Positions 15,697-25,069 of a DNA stretch of 64,000 nt are shown piece by piece. The DNA comes from an uncultured Chitinophagaceae bacterium (GTDB lineage Bacteria; Bacteroidota; Bacteroidia; Chitinophagales; Chitinophagaceae). A program made the position numbers and the translations under genes. Position 1 is the stretch's first letter. Every line of letters starts with the position of its first letter. The notes below the pieces were generated by a model, which saw only the letters and a list, made by a program, of their open reading frames with translations, searched no databases and had not been told where the DNA came from. The DNA lies in the NCBI GenBank assembly GCA_937907395.1, contig CALCII010000013.1, positions 620,001-684,000 of the forward strand, in the 5' to 3' direction.

Positions 15697-16899
15697 ATGA
15701 CAATGCAAACATATCAACAACCCTCATTACAGGGTTATTACGGAAAATTTGGCGGGGCCTACATCCCTGAGATGTTGCACCGGAACGTAGAGGAACTACA
15801 GGAGCGCTATCTCAGCATTATGAATGAGGCATCGTTTCAGAAGGAATTCCGGGCGTTGCTGAAAGATTATGTGGGCCGGCCTACACCGCTGTATTATGCT
15901 GCCCGGTTAAGCAAACAGTTTGCCACCAATATCTGGTTGAAGCGGGAAGATCTGTGTCATACCGGTGCCCATAAAATCAACAATACAGTCGGACAAATTT
16001 TACTGGCACAACGCCTTGGTAAAAAAAGGATCATTGCAGAAACAGGTGCCGGTCAGCATGGTGTGGCAACAGCAACGGTGTGTGCATTGAAAGGCGTGGA
16101 ATGTATTGTGTACATGGGTGAAAAAGATATTGAACGCCAGGCGCCCAATGTGGCACGTATGAAAATGCTGGGTGCGAAAGTGGTGCCGGCTACCAGTGGC
16201 AGCAAAACATTGAAAGATGCAACGAACGAAGCCATCCGTGACTGGATCAACAATCCCAATGATACACATTATATCATTGGTTCGGTGGTAGGTCCGCATC
16301 CATATCCCGATATGGTGGCAAGGTTTCAGAGTGTGATCAGCGAAGAAATCCGCTGGCAGTTGAAAGAACACACGGGTACTGAATTGCCAACACATGTAAT
16401 GGCATGCGTAGGTGGAGGTAGTAATGCAGCGGGTGCGTTCTATCATTTCCTCAACGAACTCAGTGTGCAATTGATTGCTGTGGAAGCAGCGGGGCATGGC
16501 GTAAACAGTGGTATGAGTGCTGCCACCACGCAATTAGGCAAACCCGGTATTTTGCATGGCAGTAAAAGTTTGCTGATGCAAACAGAAGACGGACAGGTAG
16601 TGGAACCACACAGTATCTCTGCCGGATTGGATTATCCCGGTATTGGTCCCCTGCACGCCAATCTGTTTGACAGTGGAAGAGGAACCTTCTTAAGTGCTAC
16701 CGATGACGAAGCCTTGAAATCGGCTTTTGAAGTGGCAAAACTGGAAGGCATTATTCCGGCTTTGGAAACGGCGCATGCATTTGCTGCTTTAAAGCAAGTG
16801 AACTGGAAAGCCAATGACCAGGTGGTTTTGTGTTTGAGTGGAAGAGGGGATAAAGATCTGGTTACGTATATGAAAGCGATGGACGAAGGAAGAATGTAG
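15697..16899 (+). CDS. trpB: tryptophan synthase beta chain
   Basis: The PLP enzyme that joins indole and serine to make tryptophan. The 400-residue protein has the PLP-binding Lys at about residue 93 in HTGAHKINNT, the AETGAGQHGVAT active-site segment, GGGSNAAG for phosphate binding, and a C-terminal LSGRGDKD. ATG 15697 and ATG 15703 are both possible starts. It partners TrpA, encoded 35 bp downstream. Confidence 0.98.
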   Translation: MTMQTYQQPSLQGYYGKFGGAYIPEMLHRNVEELQERYLSIMNEASFQKEFRALLKDYVGRPTPLYYAARLSKQFATNIWLKREDLCHTGAHKINNTVGQILLAQRLGKKRIIAETGAGQHGVATATVCALKGVECIVYMGEKDIERQAPNVARMKMLGAKVVPATSGSKTLKDATNEAIRDWINNPNDTHYIIGSVVGPHPYPDMVARFQSVISEEIRWQLKEHTGTELPTHVMACVGGGSNAAGAFYHFLNELSVQLIAVEAAGHGVNSGMSAATTQLGKPGILHGSKSLLMQTEDGQVVEPHSISAGLDYPGIGPLHANLFDSGRGTFLSATDDEALKSAFEVAKLEGIIPALETAHAFAALKQVNWKANDQVVLCLSGRGDKDLVTYMKAMDEGRM

Positions 16900-16933
16900 A
16901 ATGTAGAAGATAGAATTTAGAATACAGAATACT

Positions 16934-17704
16934 ATGAGCAGAATAAAAGAATTGTTTGAACGCAAAAGCAGCCAGGTGCTGAATGTGTATTGCACTGCCG
17001 GATATCCGAAACTGAACAGTACACTGGAAGTGATGAACGCTTTGCAGGCAAATGGAGCTGATCTGATTGAACTGGGTATGCCCTATAGTGATCCGTTAGC
17101 AGATGGTCCGGTAATACAACACAGCAGTTCTGTTGCACTTGAAAATGGAATGACCATTCATACATTGTTTGAACAATTGAAAGATTTTCGTAAGGAGATA
17201 CATGTGCCTGTTATACTTATGGGGTATATGAATCCGGTGCTGCAATACGGGTTTGAACAGTTTTGTAAAGATGCGGCAGCTGTTGGTGTGGATGGATTGA
17301 TATTGCCCGATTTACCAGAGTATGAATTTGAAACGGAATATGGAGCCATCATCAAAAAGTATGGATTGGATTTTATTTTTCTTGTGACTCCTGAAACAAG
17401 CGATAATCGTATTCTGAAACTGGATGAATTAAGTAGTGGATTTCTTTATGCTGTATCTTCTTCCTCCACAACAGGAAGTGATAAAAACATGACCGATGTG
17501 AATTCGTACCTGCAGAAGTTAAAGTCACTGCAGTTGAAGAACCCGGTACTGGTGGGCTTTGGAATTAAAGACCGGCAAACCTTTCAATCGGCCTGTGCAC
17601 ATGCAAACGGGGCCATTATTGGAACCGCATTTATTAAAGCATTGGAAGGAACAAATGATGTGGCCGCAACAACAAAAGCATTTCTTAACGGTGTACTAAG
17701 TTGA
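16934..17704 (+). CDS. trpA: tryptophan synthase alpha chain
   Basis: Cleaves indole-3-glycerol phosphate and channels indole to TrpB. The 256-residue TIM barrel shows LIELGMPYSDPLADGPVIQ with the catalytic Glu and Asp, MGYMNPVLQYG, DGLILPDLPEYE, and VGFGI. Its TGA lies at the left edge of the multi-hairpin element that separates it from hisH. Confidence 0.97.
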   Translation: MSRIKELFERKSSQVLNVYCTAGYPKLNSTLEVMNALQANGADLIELGMPYSDPLADGPVIQHSSSVALENGMTIHTLFEQLKDFRKEIHVPVILMGYMNPVLQYGFEQFCKDAAAVGVDGLILPDLPEYEFETEYGAIIKKYGLDFIFLVTPETSDNRILKLDELSSGFLYAVSSSSTTGSDKNMTDVNSYLQKLKSLQLKNPVLVGFGIKDRQTFQSACAHANGAIIGTAFIKALEGTNDVAATTKAFLNGVLS

Positions 17705-17831
17705 GCGACAAACGGGACTCGAATGCTGACGTTAAAGTCAGCATCCCGACCTCAAGCGTCGGGACCCGCCACCTCCAGTTTGGGAATCCGCCCAACATGT
17801 GGGCGGACTACCGGATGAGCTATTGTCGCTT
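17704..17831 (+). repeat. multi-hairpin intergenic element with closing stem
   Basis: A 127-bp element fills the trpA-hisH gap. The ends are a perfect 8-bp inverted repeat (AGCGACAA 17704-17711, TTGTCGCT 17823-17830). Inside are three perfect hairpins: 17723-17730/17737-17744 (8 bp, loop GTTAAA), 17744-17750/17758-17764 (7 bp) and 17787-17794/17800-17807 (8 bp, loop ACATG). An alternative pairing, 17713-17717 with 17744-17748, would exclude the second hairpin. No T-run follows, so it is not a simple terminator. It could be a REP/BIME-like mobile repeat or a structured RNA in the transcript. Confidence 0.6.
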
Positions 17832-17852
17832 AAATGATAACAGAAAGTTACT

Positions 17853-18455
17853 ATGAAATTAGCAATTGTAAAATACAACGCCGGGAATATTCAATCGGTT
17901 CTGTTTGCGCTGGAACGATTGGGTGTTGAGGCTAGCGTAACCGATGATGCTGTGGAGTTGCAGCAGGCAGATAAAGTGATTTTCCCGGGTGTGGGTGAAG
18001 CAAAAAGTGCAATGGATAGCTTGCAGGAAAAACAACTCGACCAGGTAATCAAAGGACTCAAACAGCCGGTGCTGGGCATATGTGTGGGGATGCAGTTGTT
18101 ATTTGAACATTCCGAAGAAAGCGATACCACCGGTTTGGGAATCGTTCCGGCAAAAGTGAAATTGTTTCGCCCTGTACAATCATTGAAAGTGCCACAGATT
18201 GGTTGGAATGATATCTACAATCTGAAATCAGATTTATTTAAAAATGTTCCGGAGAACAGTTACGTTTATTATGTACATAGTTATTATGCAGAAATGAATC
18301 CCTATTGTATAGCCACCAGTAATTATGGATTGGAATATACCGGCGCTGTGCAGAAAGATAATTTTTACGGAGTACAGTTTCACACAGAGAAGAGCGCAAA
18401 AGTGGGGGATTTGATTTTATCGAATTTTTTAAAGATAGAAAATAGAAGAAAGTAG
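17853..18455 (+). CDS. hisH: imidazole glycerol phosphate synthase, glutaminase subunit
   Basis: Supplies ammonia to HisF in histidine synthesis. The 200-residue class I amidotransferase has FPGVGEAKSAM, the catalytic Cys in GICVGMQLLFEHSEE, and the His-Glu pair in GVQFHTEKSAKVG. It is followed by hisA 39 bp later. No hisF is present in the window, so its obligate partner must be encoded elsewhere. Confidence 0.96.
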   Translation: MKLAIVKYNAGNIQSVLFALERLGVEASVTDDAVELQQADKVIFPGVGEAKSAMDSLQEKQLDQVIKGLKQPVLGICVGMQLLFEHSEESDTTGLGIVPAKVKLFRPVQSLKVPQIGWNDIYNLKSDLFKNVPENSYVYYVHSYYAEMNPYCIATSNYGLEYTGAVQKDNFYGVQFHTEKSAKVGDLILSNFLKIENRRK

Positions 18456-18494
18456 AGAGAAGGGAGAAGAAGTTATAACTATAAAATTGTTTCA

Positions 18495-19208
18495 ATGCAA
18501 ATTATTCCAGCTATAGATATCATTGATGGTAAATGTGTTCGTCTTACAGAAGGAGATTATGCTCAAAAGAAAATTTACAATGAACATCCGTTAGAAGTAG
18601 CGAAGGAATTTGAAGGCGCCGGGTTACAGCGGCTTCACCTGGTGGATCTGGATGGAGCTAAGGCCGGTTCAGTGAAAAACTGGAAAGTATTGGAAACAAT
18701 CGCTGGAAAAACATCATTGGTGATTGATTTCGGCGGTGGTATCAAACGGGAAGAAGACGTTACTATTGTCTTCAACTCCGGTGCTGCCCTTGCAACAGTT
18801 GGAAGTGTAGCTGTAAAAGAAGAAGTGACATTTGTGAGCTGGCTGCAGCAGTTTGGTGCCAATAAGTTTTTATTGGGTGCCGATGTGAAGAATGAAAAAA
18901 TCGCAGTAGGCGGCTGGCTGGAAACAACAGATGTCTGGGTTTATGATTTCATTGAAAAATATATCAACCATGGCGTACAGCAAATCTTCTGTACAGATGT
19001 AAGCAAAGATGGCCGTCTTGAAGGACCTTCAACTGAATTGTATAAAAATATTATTCAAAAATTTCCCCAACTTCATTTCATAGCCAGTGGCGGCGTTAGT
19101 TCCCTTGCCGATCTGGAAGAACTCCGTGCTGCCGGTTGCAGTGGCGCTATTGTAGGGAAAGCAATCTATGAAGGAAGAGTTTCGCTGGAAGAGCTGAAAC
19201 GTTTTTAA
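18495..19208 (+). CDS. hisA: ProFAR isomerase (HisA)
   Basis: The 237-residue TIM barrel isomerises ProFAR to PRFAR in histidine synthesis. It begins IIPAIDIIDGKCVRLTEGDY with the catalytic Asp, and has LHLVDLDGAKAG, DFGGGIK, FCTDVSKDGRLEGPS with the second catalytic Asp, and ASGGVSSLADLEEL. As trpF is present in the operon, there is no need to suppose a bifunctional PriA role. It ends 1 bp from the convergent flippase gene. Confidence 0.96.
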   Translation: MQIIPAIDIIDGKCVRLTEGDYAQKKIYNEHPLEVAKEFEGAGLQRLHLVDLDGAKAGSVKNWKVLETIAGKTSLVIDFGGGIKREEDVTIVFNSGAALATVGSVAVKEEVTFVSWLQQFGANKFLLGADVKNEKIAVGGWLETTDVWVYDFIEKYINHGVQQIFCTDVSKDGRLEGPSTELYKNIIQKFPQLHFIASGGVSSLADLEELRAAGCSGAIVGKAIYEGRVSLEELKRF

Positions 19209-20699
19209 TTACCTGCCGAATTTCTTTTTGGCTGTATCAACCAGCTGCATGGCATCCGGTGTTAGTTTCAATACAAATACGCCCGCAATAAAAACAGAGG
19301 CAAACAAACTACTGCGTAAGAAAATACCTGTCCAGCCCGTAACATCTTTGAATAAATAGTAAGAAAGAAAATAAGTGCCGATTGCAAATACAAGACTGTA
19401 AATGGTCTTCATTGTAAATGGTTGCAACTTGAATTTATACCAGAGAAACCAGAGGCGGATGGCATTGTAAACAGTAAATGAAATCAGGTTACTGTAGGCT
19501 GATCCAATGATTCCGAATTCTTTGATCAGGTAATAATTAAGCGGAAATATGATTGCCAGTAAGATAACGCCGGTTAAAAATTCAAAGCGCCATTGAGTGG
19601 ATGTGCCAATGATTTGTCCGTTCACGCCTGTGCCCGCATCAATAATTCTTGAAATGCTCAGCAGTAATACCACACTAAACCCTGCTTCATATTCATTGCG
19701 TATGTTCAAAAGGATAAATGCATCTTTTATATTGAGCCAGATGCCGAAGAATATAAATAATGCTGCAAGTAAGAGATTAATGGAAGTACGGTTGTAAATA
19801 CGGCTGATTTCGGGCAGATTTTTATCCTTCCATGCCTGTGCTAATGTGGGAAGCGCAATGGAAATAATACTTCGTTGTGGTACCTGTACTAAATTGGCAA
19901 TATAAGAGGAGAGTGCAAACACGCCCGTTAATTCCAATCCTTTCAGGCTGGCAATAAAGATGCTGTCCATTACCTGCGCCAGGATATAAATGATCTGTCC
20001 GGCATAGATATAACTGCTCAGGGTGAGCATTTTCTTTTTAAACTTTTTTGTAACGATACTTACCTTAAAACTCAGGTGAAACTCATGATTCCTGATAAGT
20101 GTCAACAGAAGTATGATTGCAATAGCGATGTAGAGAAACGCAAACAGTTTAACAAATGTGTCAAAACTGATGAGTTTGAAATAAAAGATCAGGATCAATA
20201 CAAACGTAATTAACCGTAATCCTGTTTCCCGGAGAAAATTCGGGAAAATGGTTTTACGCAAAGTGCCGGAGAATGTTTCCAGTATGGTGAAAAACAAGAG
20301 GCCTAGCCCAAAGGGGAAAATCCAATAATAATAGTCTACAAACAACAGGGATCGTTCAGAGAATTTCCGGACAATCAGTGGCTCAAACATCCATCCTGCA
20401 AAAACAACAAGAATGAATCCGCCCACTGCTGCTAATAAGCTCCATGTGAGCATGTCACTTTCTTTAGCAGGGACATATTCTTTGTAATAGGGATGAAATT
20501 TGTAAATGACGGATAATACACCCATGTTGGCAAATGCCATGATGGTTTGCCCTACATCAAAAAACAAACGGGTTAATGCATATTCGGAAGGAGTGAACAG
20601 CCCATTACGGGTAAAGTACCAGGTGTTGACAAAGCCAACCAGGAACCCAACATAAATTACAACGCTGGAAAGAATCGCCTGTCTTCTGATATGCCCCAT
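19209..20699 (-). CDS. Wzx-like polysaccharide flippase (MOP superfamily)
   Basis: A polytopic inner-membrane protein of 496 residues with 12-14 hydrophobic segments, in the MATE/Wzx exporter superfamily that flips lipid-linked saccharides. The N-terminus (RRQAILSSVVIYVGFLVGFVNTWYF) and the F-A-L-S-S-Y-I-A-N-L-V-Q-V-P-Q-R-S-I block match polysaccharide biosynthesis flippases. No glycosyltransferases adjoin it. It follows the M1 peptidase gene by 15 bp and probably shares its transcript. Confidence 0.85.
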   Translation of the reverse strand: MGHIRRQAILSSVVIYVGFLVGFVNTWYFTRNGLFTPSEYALTRLFFDVGQTIMAFANMGVLSVIYKFHPYYKEYVPAKESDMLTWSLLAAVGGFILVVFAGWMFEPLIVRKFSERSLLFVDYYYWIFPFGLGLLFFTILETFSGTLRKTIFPNFLRETGLRLITFVLILIFYFKLISFDTFVKLFAFLYIAIAIILLLTLIRNHEFHLSFKVSIVTKKFKKKMLTLSSYIYAGQIIYILAQVMDSIFIASLKGLELTGVFALSSYIANLVQVPQRSIISIALPTLAQAWKDKNLPEISRIYNRTSINLLLAALFIFFGIWLNIKDAFILLNIRNEYEAGFSVVLLLSISRIIDAGTGVNGQIIGTSTQWRFEFLTGVILLAIIFPLNYYLIKEFGIIGSAYSNLISFTVYNAIRLWFLWYKFKLQPFTMKTIYSLVFAIGTYFLSYYLFKDVTGWTGIFLRSSLFASVFIAGVFVLKLTPDAMQLVDTAKKKFGR

Positions 20700-20714
20700 A
20701 TGCTCCGAAGATAA

Positions 20715-22430
20715 TTATTTTACCTTCTTATAGGTTACATAAAAGTTTTTGTCCATGTGGGCGCCGGGATCTTCATCGGCCTTGAATCCGGTTCTCATCT
20801 TTTTCCATTGTTCGGTAGCAAGCATCAAACCAGCTTTTCCATTGGCATCACCCGGCAACAGGATGGGCATGTCAAATCCTTCCACACAGTTCGCCCAGCG
20901 ATAATTGAGGATGGTTGCACCATTCTCAGTAGTGATATAATATTCAAGAGTTGGAATCTGTGTGGTGCGCAGGTATTGGTCAAATACTTTCGACAGATTA
21001 TAACCTGTACGGGTGCTGATGAAGGATTCGATCTCTTTAGATGTAACAGTCTTGTGATAATATTTTTCATTCATATCACGTAATAACAAGCGAAACGTAC
21101 TTTTATCGCCAATGATCTGCCGGATCATGTGAATCATATTGCTGGCTTTATAATACATATCGCCGCTTCCTTCCTGGTTAACTTCATATTTCCCAATAAT
21201 AGGGATATCGTTCTGTACATTCTTCCGGATGCCTTGTGAATAGGCATTACCGGCTTCGGTTCCATAATAATAATCGGTGAACAGGGTTTCAGAATAATTG
21301 GTAAATCCTTCATGCACCCACATATCGGCTACATCTTTTGTACTGATGTTATTGCCAAACCACTCATGTCCACTTTCGTGGATAATAATGAAATCCCATT
21401 TTAACCCCCATCCACTTCCACTTAAATCACGGCCTTTGTATCCGTTCAGGTAGTCGTTACCGTAAGCCACTGCACTCTGGTGTTCCATACCCAGGTAGGA
21501 TGTTTCCACAAGTTTGTATCCATCTTCATAAAATGGGTAAGGTCCGAACCAGTATTCAAAAGCACGAAGCATGGGCTTTACCTGTTCAAATTGTTTTTTT
21601 GCTTTATCAAGGTTGTACGGCATTACATAGTAATCAAGATCCAGCTTGCCTTTTTCTCCCATTAATGTATCGCTGAAGTGTGCATACTTGCCCACATTCA
21701 TACTAATGTTATAAATGTTGATAGGTTGTGAAACAAACCATGTCCATGTTTTCATTCCGTTTACGGAGAGAGATTCATTTCTCAACCGGCCATTTGAAAC
21801 ATTCATCAACGTATCGGGTGCAGTAACAGAGATGAGTGTACTATCCGGTTCATCGCCCTGGTGATCTTTGCAGGGCCACCACACACTGGCGCCCAATCCC
21901 TGGCAGGCAGTGCCAATCCATGGGTTCCCCTGTTTGTCTTTCTTCCACACAACGCCGCCATCCCAGGGGGCACGCAGGGCAGGCTTGGGAACGCCATGAT
22001 AATAGATTTTCAATTCCTGTAATGGCCCTTTTGCATATTGATGTTGTGGTAAAGATTTGGGCATTTTCTTTTTGGGTAATAAAACCCACCACACATTTCC
22101 ATCCCTTTCAACAGTTACCGGAACATTGTTCAGTTGTGCACTATCGATGAGTAAGGGATCCTGCAGGTCAATTTGCATTCTTGCTTGTGGTGTTTTTACA
22201 ATTTTAAACAGTATGGTGTTAGAGCCGCTGATGGTGAAACGGGTAAAATCGGGCTGTACATGTAAATCATACATTACCACATCCCACCAGGCACGTTCCG
22301 GGGTAATGCTTCCACGAAGCGTATCCTGACGGGTAAATACTTTTTTATCTTGTAAGGGCTGTGCTTCTGAAGCTGAGTAGTTGATACAAAACAACAACGT
22401 GAATGTAAGTGCCTGGTAAATATTTTTCAC
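20715..22430 (-). CDS. secreted M1-family zinc aminopeptidase
   Basis: A secreted or periplasmic metallopeptidase of 571 residues. A signal peptide (MKNIYQALTFTLLFCINYSASEAQ) precedes an aminopeptidase-N-like beta domain, then the gluzincin site H351-E-S-G-H355 with the third ligand E374 in WVHEGFTNYSE. The GMEHQS segment corresponds to the GxMEN exopeptidase motif, with His replacing Asn region residues, so substrate preference may differ from PepN. The initiation codon is GTG (22428-22430). The gene is divergent from the peptide-binding lipoprotein gene, 39 bp apart. Confidence 0.93.
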   Translation of the reverse strand: MKNIYQALTFTLLFCINYSASEAQPLQDKKVFTRQDTLRGSITPERAWWDVVMYDLHVQPDFTRFTISGSNTILFKIVKTPQARMQIDLQDPLLIDSAQLNNVPVTVERDGNVWWVLLPKKKMPKSLPQHQYAKGPLQELKIYYHGVPKPALRAPWDGGVVWKKDKQGNPWIGTACQGLGASVWWPCKDHQGDEPDSTLISVTAPDTLMNVSNGRLRNESLSVNGMKTWTWFVSQPINIYNISMNVGKYAHFSDTLMGEKGKLDLDYYVMPYNLDKAKKQFEQVKPMLRAFEYWFGPYPFYEDGYKLVETSYLGMEHQSAVAYGNDYLNGYKGRDLSGSGWGLKWDFIIIHESGHEWFGNNISTKDVADMWVHEGFTNYSETLFTDYYYGTEAGNAYSQGIRKNVQNDIPIIGKYEVNQEGSGDMYYKASNMIHMIRQIIGDKSTFRLLLRDMNEKYYHKTVTSKEIESFISTRTGYNLSKVFDQYLRTTQIPTLEYYITTENGATILNYRWANCVEGFDMPILLPGDANGKAGLMLATEQWKKMRTGFKADEDPGAHMDKNFYVTYKKVK

Positions 22431-22469
22431 TGCGTTCCTATTTGGCTATAAATTTAGAGGGAATTCTTT

Positions 22470-24122
22470 ATGTACACCGTTAAAACTAAAAGAAGCCATT
22501 CTGTTGCCATCGCTTTGTTTTTTGTATGGAGCGCATGGTGGATCAGTGGTTGCCGCAATGTGCAGCAACAGGAACTGAATTATTTTCATTACAATGAAAT
22601 CACCGGTATTTCATCTCTTGATCCCGCATTTGCCACCAACCAGGCAAACATCTGGGCAGTACACCAGTTGTACAGTACGTTGGTGGAAACAAATGAGCAT
22701 ATGGAAGTTGTTCCATTACTTGCCAAAGGCTGGGTAATCAGCGAAGACCGATTAAGTATTACGTTTCACTTGCGTACCGATGTGTACTTTCAGGATAATG
22801 ATGCATTCGCTAATGGGAAAGGAAGGCGTATGACGGCAAAAGATGTGGTTTATAGTTTTAACCGTTTGATATCGCCTGATGTTGCCAGTCCGGGTGCATG
22901 GATATTTAACAAACGGGTTGATCCGTTGAATGGATTCGTAGCTGAAAATGATTCTGTGTTCGCCATTCATCTCACACAGCCTTTTGTGCAGTTGCTGGGA
23001 GTACTCAGCAATGTATATTGTTCGGTTGTGCCCCGTGAAGTGGTGGAGAAGTATGGTACCGATTTCAGACGGAATCCATGCGGAACCGGACCCTTTCAAT
23101 TCAAGGCATGGGAGGAAGGACAGGCATTGATCTTTGCCCGTAATCAGCATTATTTTGAAAAGGATGAAAACGGTGAACAGTTGCCTTACCTGGATGGAAT
23201 CAAAATCAGTTTCCTTGAAAATAAGGCCACTGAATTTTTAGAATTCAGGCAGAAGCGACTTGATTTTATCAATGATATTGATGCTTCTTTTAAAGATGAA
23301 GTGTTGAATAAAAAAGGAGAATTGCGTACGGAATGGAAGGATAAAATTGTGCTGAATAAACATCCCTATTTCAATATCGAGTACCTGGGTATTTTAGTGG
23401 ATACGTTACATCCATTGGTAAAACAATCTCCTTTAAAACTGCGGGCAGTGCGCCAGGCAATTAACTATGGATTTGACCGCAGGAAACTGATGTTGTATCT
23501 GCGCAATTCCATTGGGACACCTGCCGAAAGCGGGTTTATACCCACGGGAATGCCGGGCTTTGATTCAAGCGTAGTAAAAGGGTATTCTTATCAGCCAGAG
23601 AAATCAAAACAATTATTAAAGGAAGCAGGTTTTGATGCACAACATCCATTGCCGGAAATTAAATTAATCACCATTCCCATCTATGCAGATCTGGGCAGTT
23701 ATATTGCACGTGAGCTGGAAGAAGTAGGTATAAAAATCAAGGTGGAAACAGTGCAAAAAAGTTTATTGCTTACGCAAGCTGCAAAAAACAAGGTGTTGTT
23801 TTTCCGGGCCAGTTGGATTGCCGATTATCCCGATGCAGAGAATTACCTGAGTGTGTTTTATTCAAAGAATCCTTCGCCTCCCAATTATACACGTTACAGG
23901 AATCCTGAGTTTGATCGGTTGTATGAACAATCAACCCGTGAGCCCAACGATTCAATCCGTTATCATCTGTATCAACGCATGGATCAATTGGTGATGAACG
24001 ATGCACCGGTTGTTCCCTTGTGGTATGATATGGTGATTCACCTGGTACAACCTTATGTACAGAATTTTAAACCAACGGGACAAAACTGGTTAGAGTTACG
24101 CAGAGTGCGTATGAAGAGATAA
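22470..24122 (+). CDS. peptide ABC transporter substrate-binding lipoprotein (SBP family 5)
   Basis: A 550-residue solute-binding protein of the OppA/DppA family. The N-terminus has a signal peptide with a lipobox W-I-S-G-C, so it should be a lipoprotein. Family 5 hallmarks are SSLDPAFATN, VVPLLAKGWVISED, KDVVYSFNRL, NPCGTGPFQF and VPLWYD. No permease or ATPase gene is nearby, so the transporter would be encoded elsewhere. It is divergent from the secreted M1 peptidase, which fits capture of peptides that the peptidase trims. Confidence 0.93.
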   Translation: MYTVKTKRSHSVAIALFFVWSAWWISGCRNVQQQELNYFHYNEITGISSLDPAFATNQANIWAVHQLYSTLVETNEHMEVVPLLAKGWVISEDRLSITFHLRTDVYFQDNDAFANGKGRRMTAKDVVYSFNRLISPDVASPGAWIFNKRVDPLNGFVAENDSVFAIHLTQPFVQLLGVLSNVYCSVVPREVVEKYGTDFRRNPCGTGPFQFKAWEEGQALIFARNQHYFEKDENGEQLPYLDGIKISFLENKATEFLEFRQKRLDFINDIDASFKDEVLNKKGELRTEWKDKIVLNKHPYFNIEYLGILVDTLHPLVKQSPLKLRAVRQAINYGFDRRKLMLYLRNSIGTPAESGFIPTGMPGFDSSVVKGYSYQPEKSKQLLKEAGFDAQHPLPEIKLITIPIYADLGSYIARELEEVGIKIKVETVQKSLLLTQAAKNKVLFFRASWIADYPDAENYLSVFYSKNPSPPNYTRYRNPEFDRLYEQSTREPNDSIRYHLYQRMDQLVMNDAPVVPLWYDMVIHLVQPYVQNFKPTGQNWLELRRVRMKR

Positions 24123-24184
24123 TGCTGAATGCGAAAGGCTTAATGCTGGAGATCCATTCCCCATGATCCAAAACCTATTGCCAC

Positions 24185-24871
24185 TTAATTTTTTCGCAAT
24201 TTATTTTTGAACACCTGTTCCAGTTTTTCCAACTTCGGACGAATTACATAATAACAGTAAGGATTCGTGTTCTTATTGAGGTTGTAATAATTCTGATGAT
24301 AGTTTTCTGCCTCGTAGAAGTTTTTTAAGGGTTCAATAGTTGTAACAATTGGTTTGCTGAATGCGCCTTCTTTGTTCAACTCATTCTTATAATATTCAGC
24401 TTTGTCTTTTTGTTGCTGGTTGTGATAAAACACCACACTTCTGTATTGTGGGCCTTCATCATTTCCTTGTCTGTTCATGGTCGTGGGATCATGTGTTTTC
24501 CAGAACACTTCCAGTAACTCATCGTATGTGATAACAGATGGGTCAAAAACAATCTGCGCCACTTCCACATGCCCGGTGGTTTTGCTGCAAACTTCTTCGT
24601 AAGTAGGATTTTTTACATGTCCGCCACTATACCCACTGGTTACCTTTAACACTCCTTCCAATTGCTGAAATACTGCCTCCACGCACCAGAAACATCCGGC
24701 GCCGAATGTGGCAGTATCTGTTGAAGATTTATCGGCAGACTGGCCGGCATAGGCTGCCAGCCCGGAATTTTCATTGTTCATATATCGGTTTTTGCTTTCA
24801 ACAAAGGCACAGGAAAAAAGTTGAAATGTGCCGGCAATAAAGGAAGTAAAAAGGAATACTTTATTCAACAT
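24185..24871 (-). CDS. msrA: peptide methionine sulfoxide reductase MsrA, lipoprotein form
   Basis: Reduces methionine-S-sulfoxide in proteins. The catalytic GCFWC motif is in TFGAGCFWCVEAVFQQL, followed by VTSGYSGGHVKNPTYEEVC, E-V-F-W-K-T-H-D-P-T, and the Y-R-S-V-V-F-Y block. I start at ATG 24871 because it gives a signal peptide with an L-F-S-C lipobox (residues ~16-19), so the enzyme would be anchored outside the cytoplasm, probably protecting envelope proteins. An upstream ATG at 24958 would bury that signal. It converges on the peptide-binding lipoprotein gene. Confidence 0.95.
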   Translation of the reverse strand: MLNKVFLFTSFIAGTFQLFSCAFVESKNRYMNNENSGLAAYAGQSADKSSTDTATFGAGCFWCVEAVFQQLEGVLKVTSGYSGGHVKNPTYEEVCSKTTGHVEVAQIVFDPSVITYDELLEVFWKTHDPTTMNRQGNDEGPQYRSVVFYHNQQQKDKAEYYKNELNKEGAFSKPIVTTIEPLKNFYEAENYHQNYYNLNKNTNPYCYYVIRPKLEKLEQVFKNKLRKN

Positions 24872-25042
24872 GATTGTTGCATTTTCATGCTCGTGCAAGT
24901 TACACTCAAAGTAAGGCTTTGCCGGCAAGGAAATGTGAATTGATGGAGGATATTCCAACTTTTAAACAGCCTTTAACTTTTGTTTAATCTTATCGTGGGG
25001 AATCTAAGTATTATGACATAGTAGCAAAAGGCCGAATAGAAT

Positions 25043-25050
25043 TACCTTTG
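25043..25050 (+). promoter_or_regulatory. TAnnTTTG-type promoter element of mutS2
   Basis: TACCTTTG, followed by C, matches the Bacteroidota -7 consensus and lies 20 bp before the GTG start at 25070, giving a leader of about 15 bases. Confidence 0.5.
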
Positions 25051-25069
25051 CAGCCATAAAAAAGCAGAA

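Noticed and set aside
16000..16533. A 177-codon frame on the minus strand over trpB
   Set aside because: It is an antisense shadow with His/Cys-rich, unnatural composition.
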